A DNA stretch of 64,000 bases from Paenibacillus macerans. Lineage in GTDB: Bacteria > Bacillota > Bacilli > Paenibacillales > Paenibacillaceae. The stretch covers positions 124,001-188,000 of the forward strand of contig NZ_JAMBOE010000003.1 in the NCBI RefSeq assembly GCF_023715465.1, read 5' to 3'. The translations under genes were made by a program, and so were the position numbers. The notes beneath the pieces were generated by a model. The model saw only the letters and a program-made list of their open reading frames with translations, searched no databases and was not told the DNA's origin. Every line of letters begins with the position of its first letter. Within the stretch, counting starts at the first letter, position 1. Below are positions 16,075 through 25,530 of this stretch, one piece after another.

Positions 16075-16656
16075 CTATTTTAGCAGGCGTTCGTTTTGTT
16101 GCAAATCAGGCAAACCAAAAGCCGTCGGCAAGCCGTCAATGCTTGCTGCATTCGCCTTATGCCAGTACGATTCAAGCTGTTCTTTGCTAAACTTCAGCGA
16201 TATTTCCTTGAGCTTATCCCGGTCGCCCTCATACTTCATGAACGGAACCCCAAAGCCGCACGAGTCCTGCACCTTGTGAACATCAACGACAATCATTTGT
16301 CTCGCGCCCGGAAGCGGGTCAAACAGCGGATACAGTTCCTCCCACCGGTTTGAGCCGGGCAGTGCGACCGTCCCCGTGCCGTAGAGCCGGACAATGGCAG
16401 GCGGCCCCTCAAACGCGCAGAACATCAGGGTCACTCTGCCATTCTCCAAAATATGCGCGCTTGTCTCGTTGCCCGAGCCCGACATATCCAGATAAGCCAC
16501 CTGATTGTCCGACAGAATGCGAAAGGAACGGTAACCTTTGGGAGATAGATTCACATGTCCTTCCTCCGACAATGGCGCCGACCCGACAAAAAAAAGATGC
16601 TGACGCTGAATGAACTCTTTATGCTTCGGCAAAAGAGCCTCGTGTTTAATCCCCAT
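16075..16656 (-). CDS. Pyridoxamine 5'-phosphate oxidase-like (split-barrel flavin) protein
   Basis: A 193-residue protein of the PNPOx-like split beta-barrel superfamily, seen in FIQRQHLFFVGSAPLSEEGH and VNLSPKGYRSFRIL near residues 20-50. Members bind FMN, F420 or haem and often act as small reductases; the substrate is unknown here. Two starts are possible. The ATG at 16656 gives the family-like N-terminus MGIKHEALLPKH and sits just after GGGGAGG, although the spacer is short. The ATG at 16677 has no ribosome-binding site. The gene is followed by marR after 102 bases, and each is preceded by a matching operator-like 18-mer. Confidence 0.8.
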   Translation of the reverse strand: MGIKHEALLPKHKEFIQRQHLFFVGSAPLSEEGHVNLSPKGYRSFRILSDNQVAYLDMSGSGNETSAHILENGRVTLMFCAFEGPPAIVRLYGTGTVALPGSNRWEELYPLFDPLPGARQMIVVDVHKVQDSCGFGVPFMKYEGDRDKLKEISLKFSKEQLESYWHKANAASIDGLPTAFGLPDLQQNERLLK

Positions 16657-16711
16657 ATCCTCCCCTACCTTCTTCATGATATTAGTATGACATACATATT
16701 TTTATTAAATA

Positions 16712-16729
16712 TTGTTAACCTTGAAACAA
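16712..16729. promoter_or_regulatory. MarR operator candidate, copy 1
   Basis: TTGTT-AACCTTGA-AACAA, about 56 bp before the PPOX start codon. It has the same arms and spacer length as 16010-16027. Confidence 0.5.
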
Positions 16730-16804
16730 AAATACCATGATTATCTCTGGAAATCAATAGTAAAATTGATATTTGGCGGGTTACTGACGATTGTCCAAGA
16801 ACAG

Positions 16805-16840
16805 TGTGAAAGAGCCGCATTCCTCTTTTAGGATGCGGCC
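16805..16840 (-). terminator. Terminator of the CUT1 ABC transporter operon
   Basis: On the minus strand, arms GCCGCAT and ATGCGGC with an A-rich loop are followed by TCTTTC. It lies about 107 bases after the last permease gene. The U-tract is imperfect. Confidence 0.5.
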
Positions 16841-16946
16841 AATTCCCCGTCATGCCAGGGCCCCGGATAATAGGTACGTAAAGTTCCGCTATTTTGAAGT
16901 CGACGGTGGGTCGCTTCAGTGGCTGGCCGCCGCCCAGAGTGTAACA

Positions 16947-17771
16947 TCACTTCACCGAGCCGATCATCCCGGCGACGAAATGCTTTTGCATCACAAAGAA
17001 TACGAGTGCCGTCGGCACCGTCGAAATGACGATGGCCAGCATGATCAGTCCGTAATCCGGCGCGTAGCTGGAGCCCAGCGTCGAAATCAGCAGCGGCACC
17101 GTCTGCTTCTCCGGCGTTTGCAGCACGATCAGCGGCCACATGTAGTTGTTCCAGCTGCTCATGAACGTGATGATCGCCGCCGCCGCGTACGTCGTTTTCA
17201 TCGTCGGCACGTACACGCGGAAGAACAACCCCAGTTCGGACAAACCGTCGATCCGTCCGGCTTCCAGCAGTTCTTTCGGGAACATCTTCGTACTCTGCCG
17301 GAAAAAGAAAATCAGAAACGCCGTAGTCATCGTCGGCAGCACCACCGCGGCCAGCGTATCGATGCCGATCAGCGGGATCAGGTTGGTGATTTTTCCGAAC
17401 ATCCGGTACAAGGGCACCATCATCGCCGCAAACGGGATCATCATCGACAGCAGCAAAATGTTAAACACGATATCCTTCGCCTTGCTGCGGTAAATTTCGA
17501 AGCCGTAACCGGCCAGCGAGGCGATCAGCAGCGCCAGCAGCGTCGTCGATACGGAGACGATCAGGGAGTTTTTCAAAGCGTTCAAGATATCGACGGAATC
17601 CAACAAATTGCCCAGATTCGCCATAAAATAAGCTCCCGGCAGCAGCCGCCCCCGGGTTACCTCCACGGACGGATTCGTCGCGCTGACGATGATCCACAAA
17701 AACGGAAAGATGGACACGAACGCCGCCACAGCGAGAAACAGGTACATCGGCATTCTTTTGACTTTAAGCAT
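16947..17771 (-). CDS. Carbohydrate ABC transporter permease (CUT1, MalG/AraQ type)
   Basis: A 274-residue inner-membrane subunit with six transmembrane segments. The cytoplasmic EAA loop reads EAGRIDGLSELGLFFRVYVP, the coupling site for the ATPase. The C-terminus HFVAGMIGSVK is typical of MalG-type partners. The ATG at 17771 follows AGGTGA by five bases and overlaps the last codons of the other permease by eight bases (ATGCTTAA), so the two are translationally coupled. No ATPase gene is in the operon; a shared MsmX-type ATPase encoded elsewhere is the usual solution in Bacillota. Confidence 0.9.
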   Translation of the reverse strand: MLKVKRMPMYLFLAVAAFVSIFPFLWIIVSATNPSVEVTRGRLLPGAYFMANLGNLLDSVDILNALKNSLIVSVSTTLLALLIASLAGYGFEIYRSKAKDIVFNILLLSMMIPFAAMMVPLYRMFGKITNLIPLIGIDTLAAVVLPTMTTAFLIFFFRQSTKMFPKELLEAGRIDGLSELGLFFRVYVPTMKTTYAAAAIITFMSSWNNYMWPLIVLQTPEKQTVPLLISTLGSSYAPDYGLIMLAIVISTVPTALVFFVMQKHFVAGMIGSVK

Positions 17772-18657
17772 TGCGGTCACCTGCCACTTTAAATTGAAGG
17801 ATGGAAAGCACGATAATCATGATCACGATCGAATACGAAACGGTAGCCGCGTACCCAAAATCCGCCGAATATTTGAACGACAAATTGTAAATGTACTGCG
17901 AAATCGAGGTCGTGGCGTTGCCCGGTCCGCCCTTCGTAATGTTCATCACCTCATCGAACAGCTGCAGCGTGCCGATCGTCGAGGTGATCGAGGTGAACAA
18001 AATGATCGGCTTCAGCATCGGGACCGTAATGCGGAAAAACTGCTTCACCGCCGAAGCCCCGTCAATTCTCGCCGCCTCATAGATCGACGGATCGATATTT
18101 TGCATGCCGGACAAGTAAAAAATCATATTATACCCGGTCCAGCGCCACGTAATGGCGATGATGATCGTCACCTTCGCCCAAAACGGATCGGTGATCCAAT
18201 GAATCGGTTCGCCCACGACATGCAGGCTCATCAGCAGCGAATTAACCAGCCCGCCATCCGCAAACAAATATTTGAAAATAACGGAATACGCCACCAGCGA
18301 GGTGATGCAGGGCAGGAAAATCGCCGTCCGGAAAAAACCTTTCCACCTCAAATGGCGGTCGTTCAGCAGTACGGAAATAAATAAAGCCAGCAGCACCATA
18401 AGCGGCACCTGCACGAGCAGATAAATGAACGTATTTTTGACCGCGGTGATGAACATCGAGTCGGTAAACAGGCGTTTGTAATTGCCAAGCCCATTGAAGC
18501 TCAAATTCGAACCGGTGCCGGTCTGAAACGACAGGATCAGGGCCTGAATCATCGGGTAAAAATAAAAGACCGCGATCATCAACACAGCGAGGATCACAAA
18601 CAGCCAGCCAACGGCGGAAGCTTTCAGGCGCATGGCGGAGGCGGATGCTCTTATCAT
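17764..18657 (-). CDS. Carbohydrate ABC transporter permease (CUT1, MalF/AraP type)
   Basis: A 297-residue permease with six transmembrane segments. The EAA loop YEAARIDGASAVKQFFRITV contacts the ATPase. The ATG at 18657 was chosen because AAAGGAG lies nine bases upstream; an ATG at 18666 touches the Shine-Dalgarno. It is separated from the binding-protein gene by a gap containing an AAAACCTTG/CAAGGTTTT hairpin, and it overlaps the second permease. The sugar is not identifiable from sequence. Confidence 0.9.
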   Translation of the reverse strand: MIRASASAMRLKASAVGWLFVILAVLMIAVFYFYPMIQALILSFQTGTGSNLSFNGLGNYKRLFTDSMFITAVKNTFIYLLVQVPLMVLLALFISVLLNDRHLRWKGFFRTAIFLPCITSLVAYSVIFKYLFADGGLVNSLLMSLHVVGEPIHWITDPFWAKVTIIIAITWRWTGYNMIFYLSGMQNIDPSIYEAARIDGASAVKQFFRITVPMLKPIILFTSITSTIGTLQLFDEVMNITKGGPGNATTSISQYIYNLSFKYSADFGYAATVSYSIVIMIIVLSILQFKVAGDRNA

Positions 18658-18711
18658 CGGTTTCATCTCCTTTTTCTCGGATACAACCCATAAAGCCGGC
18701 CGGATCACAGC

Positions 18712-18743
18712 AAAACCTTGAACCGGAAACAGCCCAAGGTTTT
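18712..18743 (-). promoter_or_regulatory. Intercistronic hairpin between binding-protein and permease genes
   Basis: Arms AAAACCTTG (18712-18720) and CAAGGTTTT (18735-18743) form a hairpin in the 50-base gap between the binding-protein stop and the first permease. Such structures often let the binding protein be made in excess of the membrane subunits by partial termination or mRNA protection. Confidence 0.5.
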
Positions 18744-18763
18744 ACCGTCATGACCGCGGGATT

Positions 18764-20107
18764 TTACTGCAATTGCGCTTCGGCCTGGGCCTGGGCGTCG
18801 CGAATGACGCTGTCCACGTCTTTGCCGTTCAGGTAATTTTGGATTTCAATGACCAAAATATCTTCGATCGCGTAGGTGTGCAGACCGTAATTGACCTTTG
18901 GCACCTCTTCGGTCCATTTGGCGAAATCGGCGTAAATCTTCTGCCCGCCAAAATACTCGTCGGCTTTATCGTAGGCGTCGCCGCTGGAGGCAGCCTTGAG
19001 CGAGCCGATGACCCCGGCTTTTTCCAGCATTTCCGAATACATCTCCGCATCGGAGCCAAACGTCTCGGCCAGGAAATTCGCCGCGGTGTCCTGACCGTCC
19101 ATGTTCATGACGTACCAGGAGCTGCCGCCAAGGCTTGAAGCGTTAACCGAACCGGCGCTATCCGCCAAGCGCGGCGTAGGCACGACCGCCCATTTGCCCG
19201 ATTGCGACGCTTCCGCCTTAACCGAAGGCGTGATCCAGTTGCCCGTCGGCACCGAAGCCACATCGCCGTTGTTGAAGGCCGCCAAAAACTGGCTCCAGTC
19301 CGCGTTCATTTTGACGATATTGGCGTCAAACATCGCTTTGTACGTTTTCAGCGCTTCCTTGATGACCGGATTATCGGCAAGGTTCGGCGTTTTGCCGTCC
19401 TCCTGCAAATACCAGGTCCCGGCCGACTGCGCCATCACCCGGATGATGCCGAGGTCGTTCGGGTCCTGGGTCAGCATGTCTTTCCCGGTCTCCTCCTTGA
19501 CCTTTTTGCCGATTTCGATGTACTGGTTCCAGTCGATGTTCGTCAAATCGTCCACCGTATAACCGGCCTGCTCCAGATAGTCCGTCCGGACGTACAGCCC
19601 GGTGGCGCCGGAGTCGAACGGAACCCCGTATTGTTTGCCGTTATAGCTGGTCGGACCGATTTTGTATTCGGCAAAATCCTCCGCCTTGATCGCGTCCGAC
19701 ATCTCGCGGAAGGCGTCGGGGTACGCCTGCAGGAAGTTTTGCGCCCGATAGTCCTCGATCAGCACGATGTTCGGCAGCCCTTTTGTCGTACCCGAATTCA
19801 GTCCCGTATTCAGCTTCTGCACGATATCGGCCTGCGCATATTCTACGATGTTCACCTTCACGTCCGGATGCTTCGCTTCATATCTCTCTTTGGCGATTCT
19901 AAGCGCGGCGATGTTGAAGTTCGGGTCCCACGCCCAGACGGTGATTTCCTGACTGCCGCCGGAACCGCCGCCGCCATTCCCCGCTCCCGAGTTCACTGTC
20001 CCCTCCGATCCGCCGGCCCCTCCCGAGCCGCCCGAACCCGCCGAGCAAGCGGATAAGGCCAACATCAACAGCATAACGGCAAGCATCAGAATCAAGCTTT
20101 TTTTCAT
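18764..20107 (-). CDS. Sugar ABC transporter substrate-binding lipoprotein
   Basis: A 447-residue extracellular solute-binding protein (family 1). The signal peptide MKKSLILMLAVMLLMLALSA is followed by the lipobox Cys at about residue 21, so the mature protein is lipid-anchored outside the membrane. Residues about 22-55 are an unusually long Gly/Ser linker (repeated GGSGG-type stretches) before the folded domain begins at EITVWAWDPNFNIAALRIAK. GGGGG lies before the ATG at 20107, and a catabolite-repression-like palindrome lies about 30 bp upstream. It is the first gene of the binding protein-permease-permease operon and probably answers to the two-component system upstream. Confidence 0.9.
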   Translation of the reverse strand: MKKSLILMLAVMLLMLALSACSAGSGGSGGAGGSEGTVNSGAGNGGGGSGGSQEITVWAWDPNFNIAALRIAKERYEAKHPDVKVNIVEYAQADIVQKLNTGLNSGTTKGLPNIVLIEDYRAQNFLQAYPDAFREMSDAIKAEDFAEYKIGPTSYNGKQYGVPFDSGATGLYVRTDYLEQAGYTVDDLTNIDWNQYIEIGKKVKEETGKDMLTQDPNDLGIIRVMAQSAGTWYLQEDGKTPNLADNPVIKEALKTYKAMFDANIVKMNADWSQFLAAFNNGDVASVPTGNWITPSVKAEASQSGKWAVVPTPRLADSAGSVNASSLGGSSWYVMNMDGQDTAANFLAETFGSDAEMYSEMLEKAGVIGSLKAASSGDAYDKADEYFGGQKIYADFAKWTEEVPKVNYGLHTYAIEDILVIEIQNYLNGKDVDSVIRDAQAQAEAQLQ

Positions 20108-20135
20108 CTTTGTTCATCCCCCTGCTTGTTTGTTT

Positions 20136-20149
20136 GGAAAGCGCTTTCG
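20136..20149. promoter_or_regulatory. Catabolite-responsive-element-like site
   Basis: GGAAAGCGCTTTCG contains the perfect palindrome GAAAGCGCTTTC, close to the CcpA site consensus TGNAANCGNTNNCA. Its position just before the binding-protein gene fits carbon catabolite control. Confidence 0.5.
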
Positions 20150-20370
20150 GTTTCCGGTTTTATGATAGCATTGCGGCAATTGGGGCGGTTAGAAATATCT
20201 TTGTGCGGATTGGTGATTTTATTGTCCATTGCGGGTAAGCGCATTCATGGGTCTGGTCATATTTTTGGATTTTGGTAAATTATTTGGGCTCAACACCAAA
20301 ATTAGTGCTTAAGGTTTTGAGCCGTTCATGTTTAATGGGCAACTGACGTGGCTGAGGCGGATCTATAGCG

Positions 20371-20630
20371 TTGGGTATCTGGTGTCCCTTGCACTTCTGC
20401 TTTGCATGATTATCCCTTTCGTTCAGTGGGGCAAGGGTTGAGGCTCTTTCATATAAACCTGTCCAATAATCTCGAACCTATCTGCTTCTCCCAAACCTAT
20501 TTTCTTCTCCTGAATTGATCTTTTTCTCTGCATCCTGATCAAGCGGGATAATCGTGCAAAGCGTCCGGATAGACGATGTTGATCTTCCGGCCAACCCACC
20601 GGCCTTCCCTGTTCTCATGCTTTCAGCGCC
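20371..20630. repeat. Dispersed repeat family R1, copy 2
   Basis: TTTGCATGATTATCCC at 20401-20416 (one mismatch to copy 1) and GGGATAATCGTGCAAA at 20545-20560 bracket about 130 bases. The inner part (ATCTGCTTCTCCCAAAC) and the outer right flank (CCACCGGCCTTCCCT) match copies 1 and 3. It fills much of the 20150-20642 gap, in which I see no gene. Confidence 0.75.
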
Positions 20631-20642
20631 CTTCCGCATTTC

Positions 20643-22436
20643 TTAACACGATCGATTACTGGCTGCACCGGCCACCAGCGGCAGGACGATGCGGATTTTC
20701 GTCCCCTCCCCTTTGGCGCTGGAAATATGGACTCCGTAAGACTCTCCGTACAGCAGCTTGATCCGGTTGTCGACGTTTTGGATGCCGATGCCGGTAAACA
20801 GCTGGCGGTTGCTTTTTGCGTTAGGCAGTGCACCCGTACCTTCGGTCAGTTCCATGCCGTCGCCGTTGTCGACCACCTCGCAGACGAGTGAACCGTCGTT
20901 TTTGGAGACGAGGATGTAAATGGTCCCTTCGTTTTTTGCATTAAAGGCATGGAAAAAGGCGTTTTCGATAAACGGCTGGATAATCAGCTTCGGCACCGCG
21001 TAATGCAGACAGTCCGGGGAAACAAAATAGTTCACTTTAATCCGGTCGCCATACCGCACATGATTGATGAACACGTAATTTCTCATGTTCTCTAGCTCCT
21101 GCCTGATCGTGATCGTCTCGCTGACGTTGCTGATCGTATTTTGCAGCAAGGAAATCAGCGCGTTGATCGTCTCCGCAGCCGCGCTTTTGCTCCCTTTTTG
21201 CACCAGCATTTTGATCGACGCCAATGTGTTGTATAGGAAATGCGGATTAATCTGCCGCTGCAGCGCCGCCAGCTCCGCGTTCCGCTGCTCTTTTTGGGTC
21301 TCCAGCAGCCGGCGGATGTAATCGTTCAGCTCATCCAGCATGTAATTAAACGCCTTGCCCAGCTCTCTAACCTCAAAACCTCCACTTACCGTTATGTAGT
21401 TGCTGAAATCTTTTTTCGCGATCGTGGACATTTGGCGGACAAGGCGGGTCAGCGAACCGGTCAGCCTGCGCGACATGACGAAAACGACCAGCATCGCAAA
21501 CACGATGATGATCATGCAGGTGAGCACCACGGACTTCACGTTGATGATCTGCCTTGCGGTATACTGGCGGTCGATCAGGTTCACGAGGTAAAAATTGTAT
21601 GAGGGCAAATCATGGGACAAAATAATCCGCTCCTTGCCCAGCACGGTACCGCTATGGTAATCGAGCTGGCTGCGGGCAATCGTCACGGCATCGTCCAGCA
21701 AATCCGCATTGGTAGTCCCAATCAATTCCGGCCGGTTGGCGGACACAATCACTCCGCTCTTATCGAGCACCAGCACATCGTTGCCGGCACTGGTGAAACT
21801 TTCAAAAAACTGCTTAAACTCCCGCTCGCGGATCGCGATGTACAATGTGCCGTAATGGAGCCCGCCGGTCCGGTCCACCAGCGCTTTGCTGGCGATGATG
21901 AAATGCTCCTCCGCCCCGTCCGCGCCTTGCCGGGTATCGTATTGGTACAAAATGCGTCCGGGATTGGCCGCCGTCCTTGCGGTCAGCGGGTCCGCCGCCA
22001 GCTCCTCCCCCGTTACCGGCCAGTAGGCGCGGTCGGTCGAATAGCTGCGGCCGTTGATGCCCGTGATCGTCACAGCCACATCGAAGGCACCCAGATTGGA
22101 GGCGAGCTGGTCCATCTGCTCCGACATGCGGTAGAACACCTTGGACATCGAAACCGAGTCCAGCTCCCCGCCGGTCAAATAGGTTTTTACCGTGCCGCTC
22201 TGGGCGGCGTAGGTGGCGGCGTTCACGATTGAATCGTTAAACGAATCGAGGCTGGTGTTGATTTGCTTCAGCACCTTGCCATTGGTGATGCTGAACGTTT
22301 CCGCAAACAGCCGCTCCGACATGCGGATCGTAATAAGCGAAGTCAGCAAACAGACGGCGGCGATACTCATCGTCATCACCAGGAACAGTTTGGTAAACAA
22401 CCGTACACGGCTTAGTTTTTCAAGCGCTTTTTGCAT
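20643..22436 (-). CDS. Sensor histidine kinase, YesM type
   Basis: A 597-residue membrane sensor. A transmembrane helix lies near residues 15-37, an extracellular Cache-like sensing region near 40-295, a second helix near 300-322 and a HAMP linker near 322-375. The HisKA_7-type phosphorylation site RQINPHFLYNTL has its His at 399. The ATPase domain has an N-box at QPFIENAFFHAF and DNGDG. It starts four bases after the response-regulator stop, so they are one transcript. Such pairs control neighbouring CUT1 transporters, here probably the binding protein-permease operon just downstream. The ligand is presumably the same oligosaccharide. Confidence 0.9.
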   Translation of the reverse strand: MQKALEKLSRVRLFTKLFLVMTMSIAAVCLLTSLITIRMSERLFAETFSITNGKVLKQINTSLDSFNDSIVNAATYAAQSGTVKTYLTGGELDSVSMSKVFYRMSEQMDQLASNLGAFDVAVTITGINGRSYSTDRAYWPVTGEELAADPLTARTAANPGRILYQYDTRQGADGAEEHFIIASKALVDRTGGLHYGTLYIAIREREFKQFFESFTSAGNDVLVLDKSGVIVSANRPELIGTTNADLLDDAVTIARSQLDYHSGTVLGKERIILSHDLPSYNFYLVNLIDRQYTARQIINVKSVVLTCMIIIVFAMLVVFVMSRRLTGSLTRLVRQMSTIAKKDFSNYITVSGGFEVRELGKAFNYMLDELNDYIRRLLETQKEQRNAELAALQRQINPHFLYNTLASIKMLVQKGSKSAAAETINALISLLQNTISNVSETITIRQELENMRNYVFINHVRYGDRIKVNYFVSPDCLHYAVPKLIIQPFIENAFFHAFNAKNEGTIYILVSKNDGSLVCEVVDNGDGMELTEGTGALPNAKSNRQLFTGIGIQNVDNRIKLLYGESYGVHISSAKGEGTKIRIVLPLVAGAASNRSC

Positions 22437-22440
22437 AAAA

Positions 22441-24000
22441 TTAGTCCCTCTTGCCGCAATCCTGTCTGCGGTATTGGCTGGGCGACATCCCCGTCTGCTT
22501 CCTGAACACCTTCGTAAAATAACTGTGATCCGAATAGCCCACCCGCCCGCTGATCTCCGCGATGGTCAATTCGCCTTTGCGCAGCAGCTCCGCCGCCTTG
22601 TTGATGCGGATTTTGTTCAGATATTCGCTGAACCCTTCGGCATTGTGGGCCGAAAAATAGCTGGAAAGATACGACGGATTAAAATGAAAATGCCGGCTGA
22701 GCGAGCTTAGGGTGAGCGGCTCGCCATAATGCTCGTCGATATATTCCAGCAGCATCCTCATATTGCCTTCCCCGGCCGGCGGGGATTGGGCGGCTGTCAG
22801 CTTTTCCGCCTCCTCCAAAAAGCCGTTCAACCGCGCTATCGCTTCCCCGGCGTCCTCCGCCGCATCGATCGCTTTAAAATAAGCGTATTTCATGCCGTCC
22901 AGTTCCTTCAGACGCTCATTCGTTTCCGTAATGACGACGGTCATGTTAAAAATGGCGTTGCCGAGAAACGACTTGAACTCGAACGGCGGGGTCCGGTAAT
23001 TGTCCACGGCCCGGGCGGCATAATCGCGCAAGTGGCCAAACGCCTCAGCATAACGTTCCTTTCTTAAGTCGGCCAGCAGCCGCTTCATATCAAAAACCTC
23101 CGGCTCCCGGGCGGGCGGCAGTTCATCCTGCAGCATCAAGACCCGGTCCGGAAAATAAAACCGGTAATGGAGCAACTTCAGCCATTCCTCGCGGTAGACC
23201 GCCTCAAGCCGGTTCACGTCGGCAAAGCCGGAGCTTATCGCCCAGACCATTTCGGGCATGGCCTCAGCTTTGCTAGCGGCAAGCTCTTTAACCGTGTGAA
23301 CGGCCTGGCGGACGTACTCCCGCGGCAGATTGACCAGCATCAGCAGCCGTTTGCCATCTGCGGGGATCGTCCGCGGCTGGACCGGAAAAGGCTGCTCCTT
23401 CAGACGTACCTCCAGGCTGGCGGCAAGTCCGGCGATATAGCGGTGCGGCTCCCCGGCGGCCCGGCTGAGGTCCGCCCCGAGCAGCACAAACGTGTCGTAC
23501 GGAAAAAACTCCTGGAGACACTCATCATCCTCCGGAGGAAAGCCGGCCAGCAGCCGCTCCAGCCGTTGCTCCAGCGGCAAGCCGCCATCCCCCGTCCGCT
23601 CCTTATAATGCAGCCCGGGAATTTTTCGCGCCGTTTTTTGCAGCACCTGCAGCAGCTCCTCCGTCTCCAGCTTGGGCTTCAGGATATAATCGGCGACCCC
23701 GCTCTGAAATGTCGAGCGTACATAATTAAATTCCCCGTAGCTGCTGAGCACGATCACTTCGACCTGAGGATCATGTGCTTTCAGGACGCGGGTAAATTCC
23801 TCGCCGTCCATCACCGGCATCACGATGTCCGTAATGACGATATGCGGCGACAACCGCTTCATCATTGCCAGCGCTTCTTTGCCGTTCGAGGCTTCGCCGA
23901 CGATTTGAAAGCCATATTGCTCCCAGTTCAAATGATGTTTGATTCCCTGCCGCACCAATATTTCATCATCAACGATCAATATTTTGCACAGCTCGCGCAT
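22441..24000 (-). CDS. AraC-type response regulator, YesN type
   Basis: A 519-residue response regulator. The receiver domain covers residues 5-125 with acidic pocket D11-D12, phosphoacceptor D58 in ITDIVMPVMDG and Lys in ILKPK. A middle region of unknown function (about 130-420) is typical of YesN proteins. The C-terminal AraC double helix-turn-helix (about 420-515) begins MRMLLEYIDEHYGEPLTLSS and ends MSPSQYRR. It is the first gene of the pair with the YesM-type kinase, and should activate the ABC operon at 20107-16947. Confidence 0.9.
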   Translation of the reverse strand: MRELCKILIVDDEILVRQGIKHHLNWEQYGFQIVGEASNGKEALAMMKRLSPHIVITDIVMPVMDGEEFTRVLKAHDPQVEVIVLSSYGEFNYVRSTFQSGVADYILKPKLETEELLQVLQKTARKIPGLHYKERTGDGGLPLEQRLERLLAGFPPEDDECLQEFFPYDTFVLLGADLSRAAGEPHRYIAGLAASLEVRLKEQPFPVQPRTIPADGKRLLMLVNLPREYVRQAVHTVKELAASKAEAMPEMVWAISSGFADVNRLEAVYREEWLKLLHYRFYFPDRVLMLQDELPPAREPEVFDMKRLLADLRKERYAEAFGHLRDYAARAVDNYRTPPFEFKSFLGNAIFNMTVVITETNERLKELDGMKYAYFKAIDAAEDAGEAIARLNGFLEEAEKLTAAQSPPAGEGNMRMLLEYIDEHYGEPLTLSSLSRHFHFNPSYLSSYFSAHNAEGFSEYLNKIRINKAAELLRKGELTIAEISGRVGYSDHSYFTKVFRKQTGMSPSQYRRQDCGKRD

Positions 24001-24066
24001 CCCCAGCCCCCCTGTTTAGTGAAAGTTAGATTTTTTGACAGCGTTTTCATTTTTGCATCTTGAGCG

Positions 24067-25494
24067 CTACTCCCCGCGCTCAAGCATATGGTACAAATCA
24101 ACAAACCGTTTCAGCCCTTCCCGCGATTGCTGCTCGTTTAGATAAGAATAGCTGAGTCTGATCCAGGATTCATACGACCTTAGCGGATCGCAGATCGAGC
24201 CGGGCACAAAGGTGATAGAACGCTTGACGCTTTCGACGAGCAGCTTGTCGATCGAGACCGTCTCCGGCAGCTTGACCCATAAATTAAAGCCCCCCTCCGG
24301 GCTGGACCACCCCCAGCCTGAAGCCGCAAGCTCCTCCTCCATGATGTCCCGCCGAATCGCCAGCGCGATCCGCAGTTTTTCCAAATGCTGCTGCATCCGC
24401 TGCGAAAAGAAATAATGCAGAAAAATTTTCTGATTCAATAGCGGCGTTCCGCTGTTCGACAAAGATCTGGCTTTTAAGACATGTTTCATCACGGGCGGCC
24501 GGCAGGCCGTTGCGGCGATGCTTAGTCCCGGAGCCACGTATTTGCTGAAGCTGCGAATATAGATCGTCCACCCCTCCGTATCATAGGAAAACAGCGGCAG
24601 CGGGGGTTTTTCGCCAAAATAGATGTCCCGGTAAGGATCGTCCTCGATCAGCAGGCATTGATATTGCTGCGCGAGCTCGACCAGCCTTTTGCGCTGCTCG
24701 GCCGGAACCGTGTAGCCCGTAGGATTATGGAAGGTAGGGTTGAGATAAAAGAGACGTGGTTTATAGGTTAACATCAGCCTTTCCACCTCATCCAGCCGAT
24801 AACCAAACTCCGAAATATCGATGGGAATGATCTGGGCCCCCTGCCCTCTGAAAACATCAATCGCCGGGCTGTAAGTGGGCCTTTCCATTAAAACAGCGTC
24901 CCGCGGTTTGACCAAAACTCTGGCGATCAAATCGATAGCTTCCTGTGACCCTGAGGTAATCAGCAATTCATCAGCCGACAGATGGAAATGATAGTGATCG
25001 GTTAAATAACCGCATAAAGCATCCCGCAGCTCCATATCCCCCTGCACGCTCCCGTAGGTGCCCAGAACTTTGGGGTACAAGTCGAACACCTTTTTCACGT
25101 ATTCCGAGAAATAGTGGTTCGGCAGCAGGTTGGGATCGAGCAGGGCTTTGGAATATTGGTAGACGGCCTGGACCTGATGAATTTCCGAGAGGCTGCTGCC
25201 CTGAACGTTAGCCAAAACGATCGGGTCGTCCCTTGTTTCGGCAGGCAAACTGCCGCCGGGCGACACATAGTAGCCGGATTTATCCTTCACGTACACACTT
25301 CCGTTTGCTTTCAGCAGCTGATAAGCTTTAAACACTGTAAGCCGATGGACCTGAAGCTCCGCCGCCAGCTTCCGCACGGAAGGAAGCTTCTCGTCGGCCC
25401 GCCACTCCCCGCGCCGAATCCTTTCCAGCACATAATCGTAAACCTGTTCGTACAGCTTATCCGCATGAACTGTGGAAAAATTATAGTTTTCCAC
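24067..25494 (-). CDS. MocR-type regulator: GntR winged helix fused to aminotransferase-like domain
   Basis: A 475-residue protein. Residues about 10-75 are a GntR helix-turn-helix (LYEQVYDYVLERIRRGEWRA, then LPSVRKLAAELQVHRLTVFK). The rest is a fold-type I PLP domain, with NPTFHNPTGYTVP and the lysine segment IYIRSFSKYVAPGLSIA, where the Schiff-base Lys follows SFS. MocR proteins sense PLP plus a ligand and usually control a divergent gene. The GTG at 25494 was chosen over an upstream TTG because of purine-rich AGGGGG upstream and a family-like N-terminus. It is divergent from an EamA transporter, and the gap carries two direct repeats of ATCTGTTCTAT, as expected for MocR operators. Confidence 0.9.
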   Translation of the reverse strand: MENYNFSTVHADKLYEQVYDYVLERIRRGEWRADEKLPSVRKLAAELQVHRLTVFKAYQLLKANGSVYVKDKSGYYVSPGGSLPAETRDDPIVLANVQGSSLSEIHQVQAVYQYSKALLDPNLLPNHYFSEYVKKVFDLYPKVLGTYGSVQGDMELRDALCGYLTDHYHFHLSADELLITSGSQEAIDLIARVLVKPRDAVLMERPTYSPAIDVFRGQGAQIIPIDISEFGYRLDEVERLMLTYKPRLFYLNPTFHNPTGYTVPAEQRKRLVELAQQYQCLLIEDDPYRDIYFGEKPPLPLFSYDTEGWTIYIRSFSKYVAPGLSIAATACRPPVMKHVLKARSLSNSGTPLLNQKIFLHYFFSQRMQQHLEKLRIALAIRRDIMEEELAASGWGWSSPEGGFNLWVKLPETVSIDKLLVESVKRSITFVPGSICDPLRSYESWIRLSYSYLNEQQSREGLKRFVDLYHMLERGE

Positions 25495-25530
25495 TTCTCC
25501 CCTGCCCCCTTCCTCCAATTTAAAAATCCA

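Noticed and set aside
16791-17792. 333-codon plus-strand frame opposite the ABC permease
   Set aside because: Extremely Arg/Gln/His-rich translation antisense to a permease; a reading-frame artefact.
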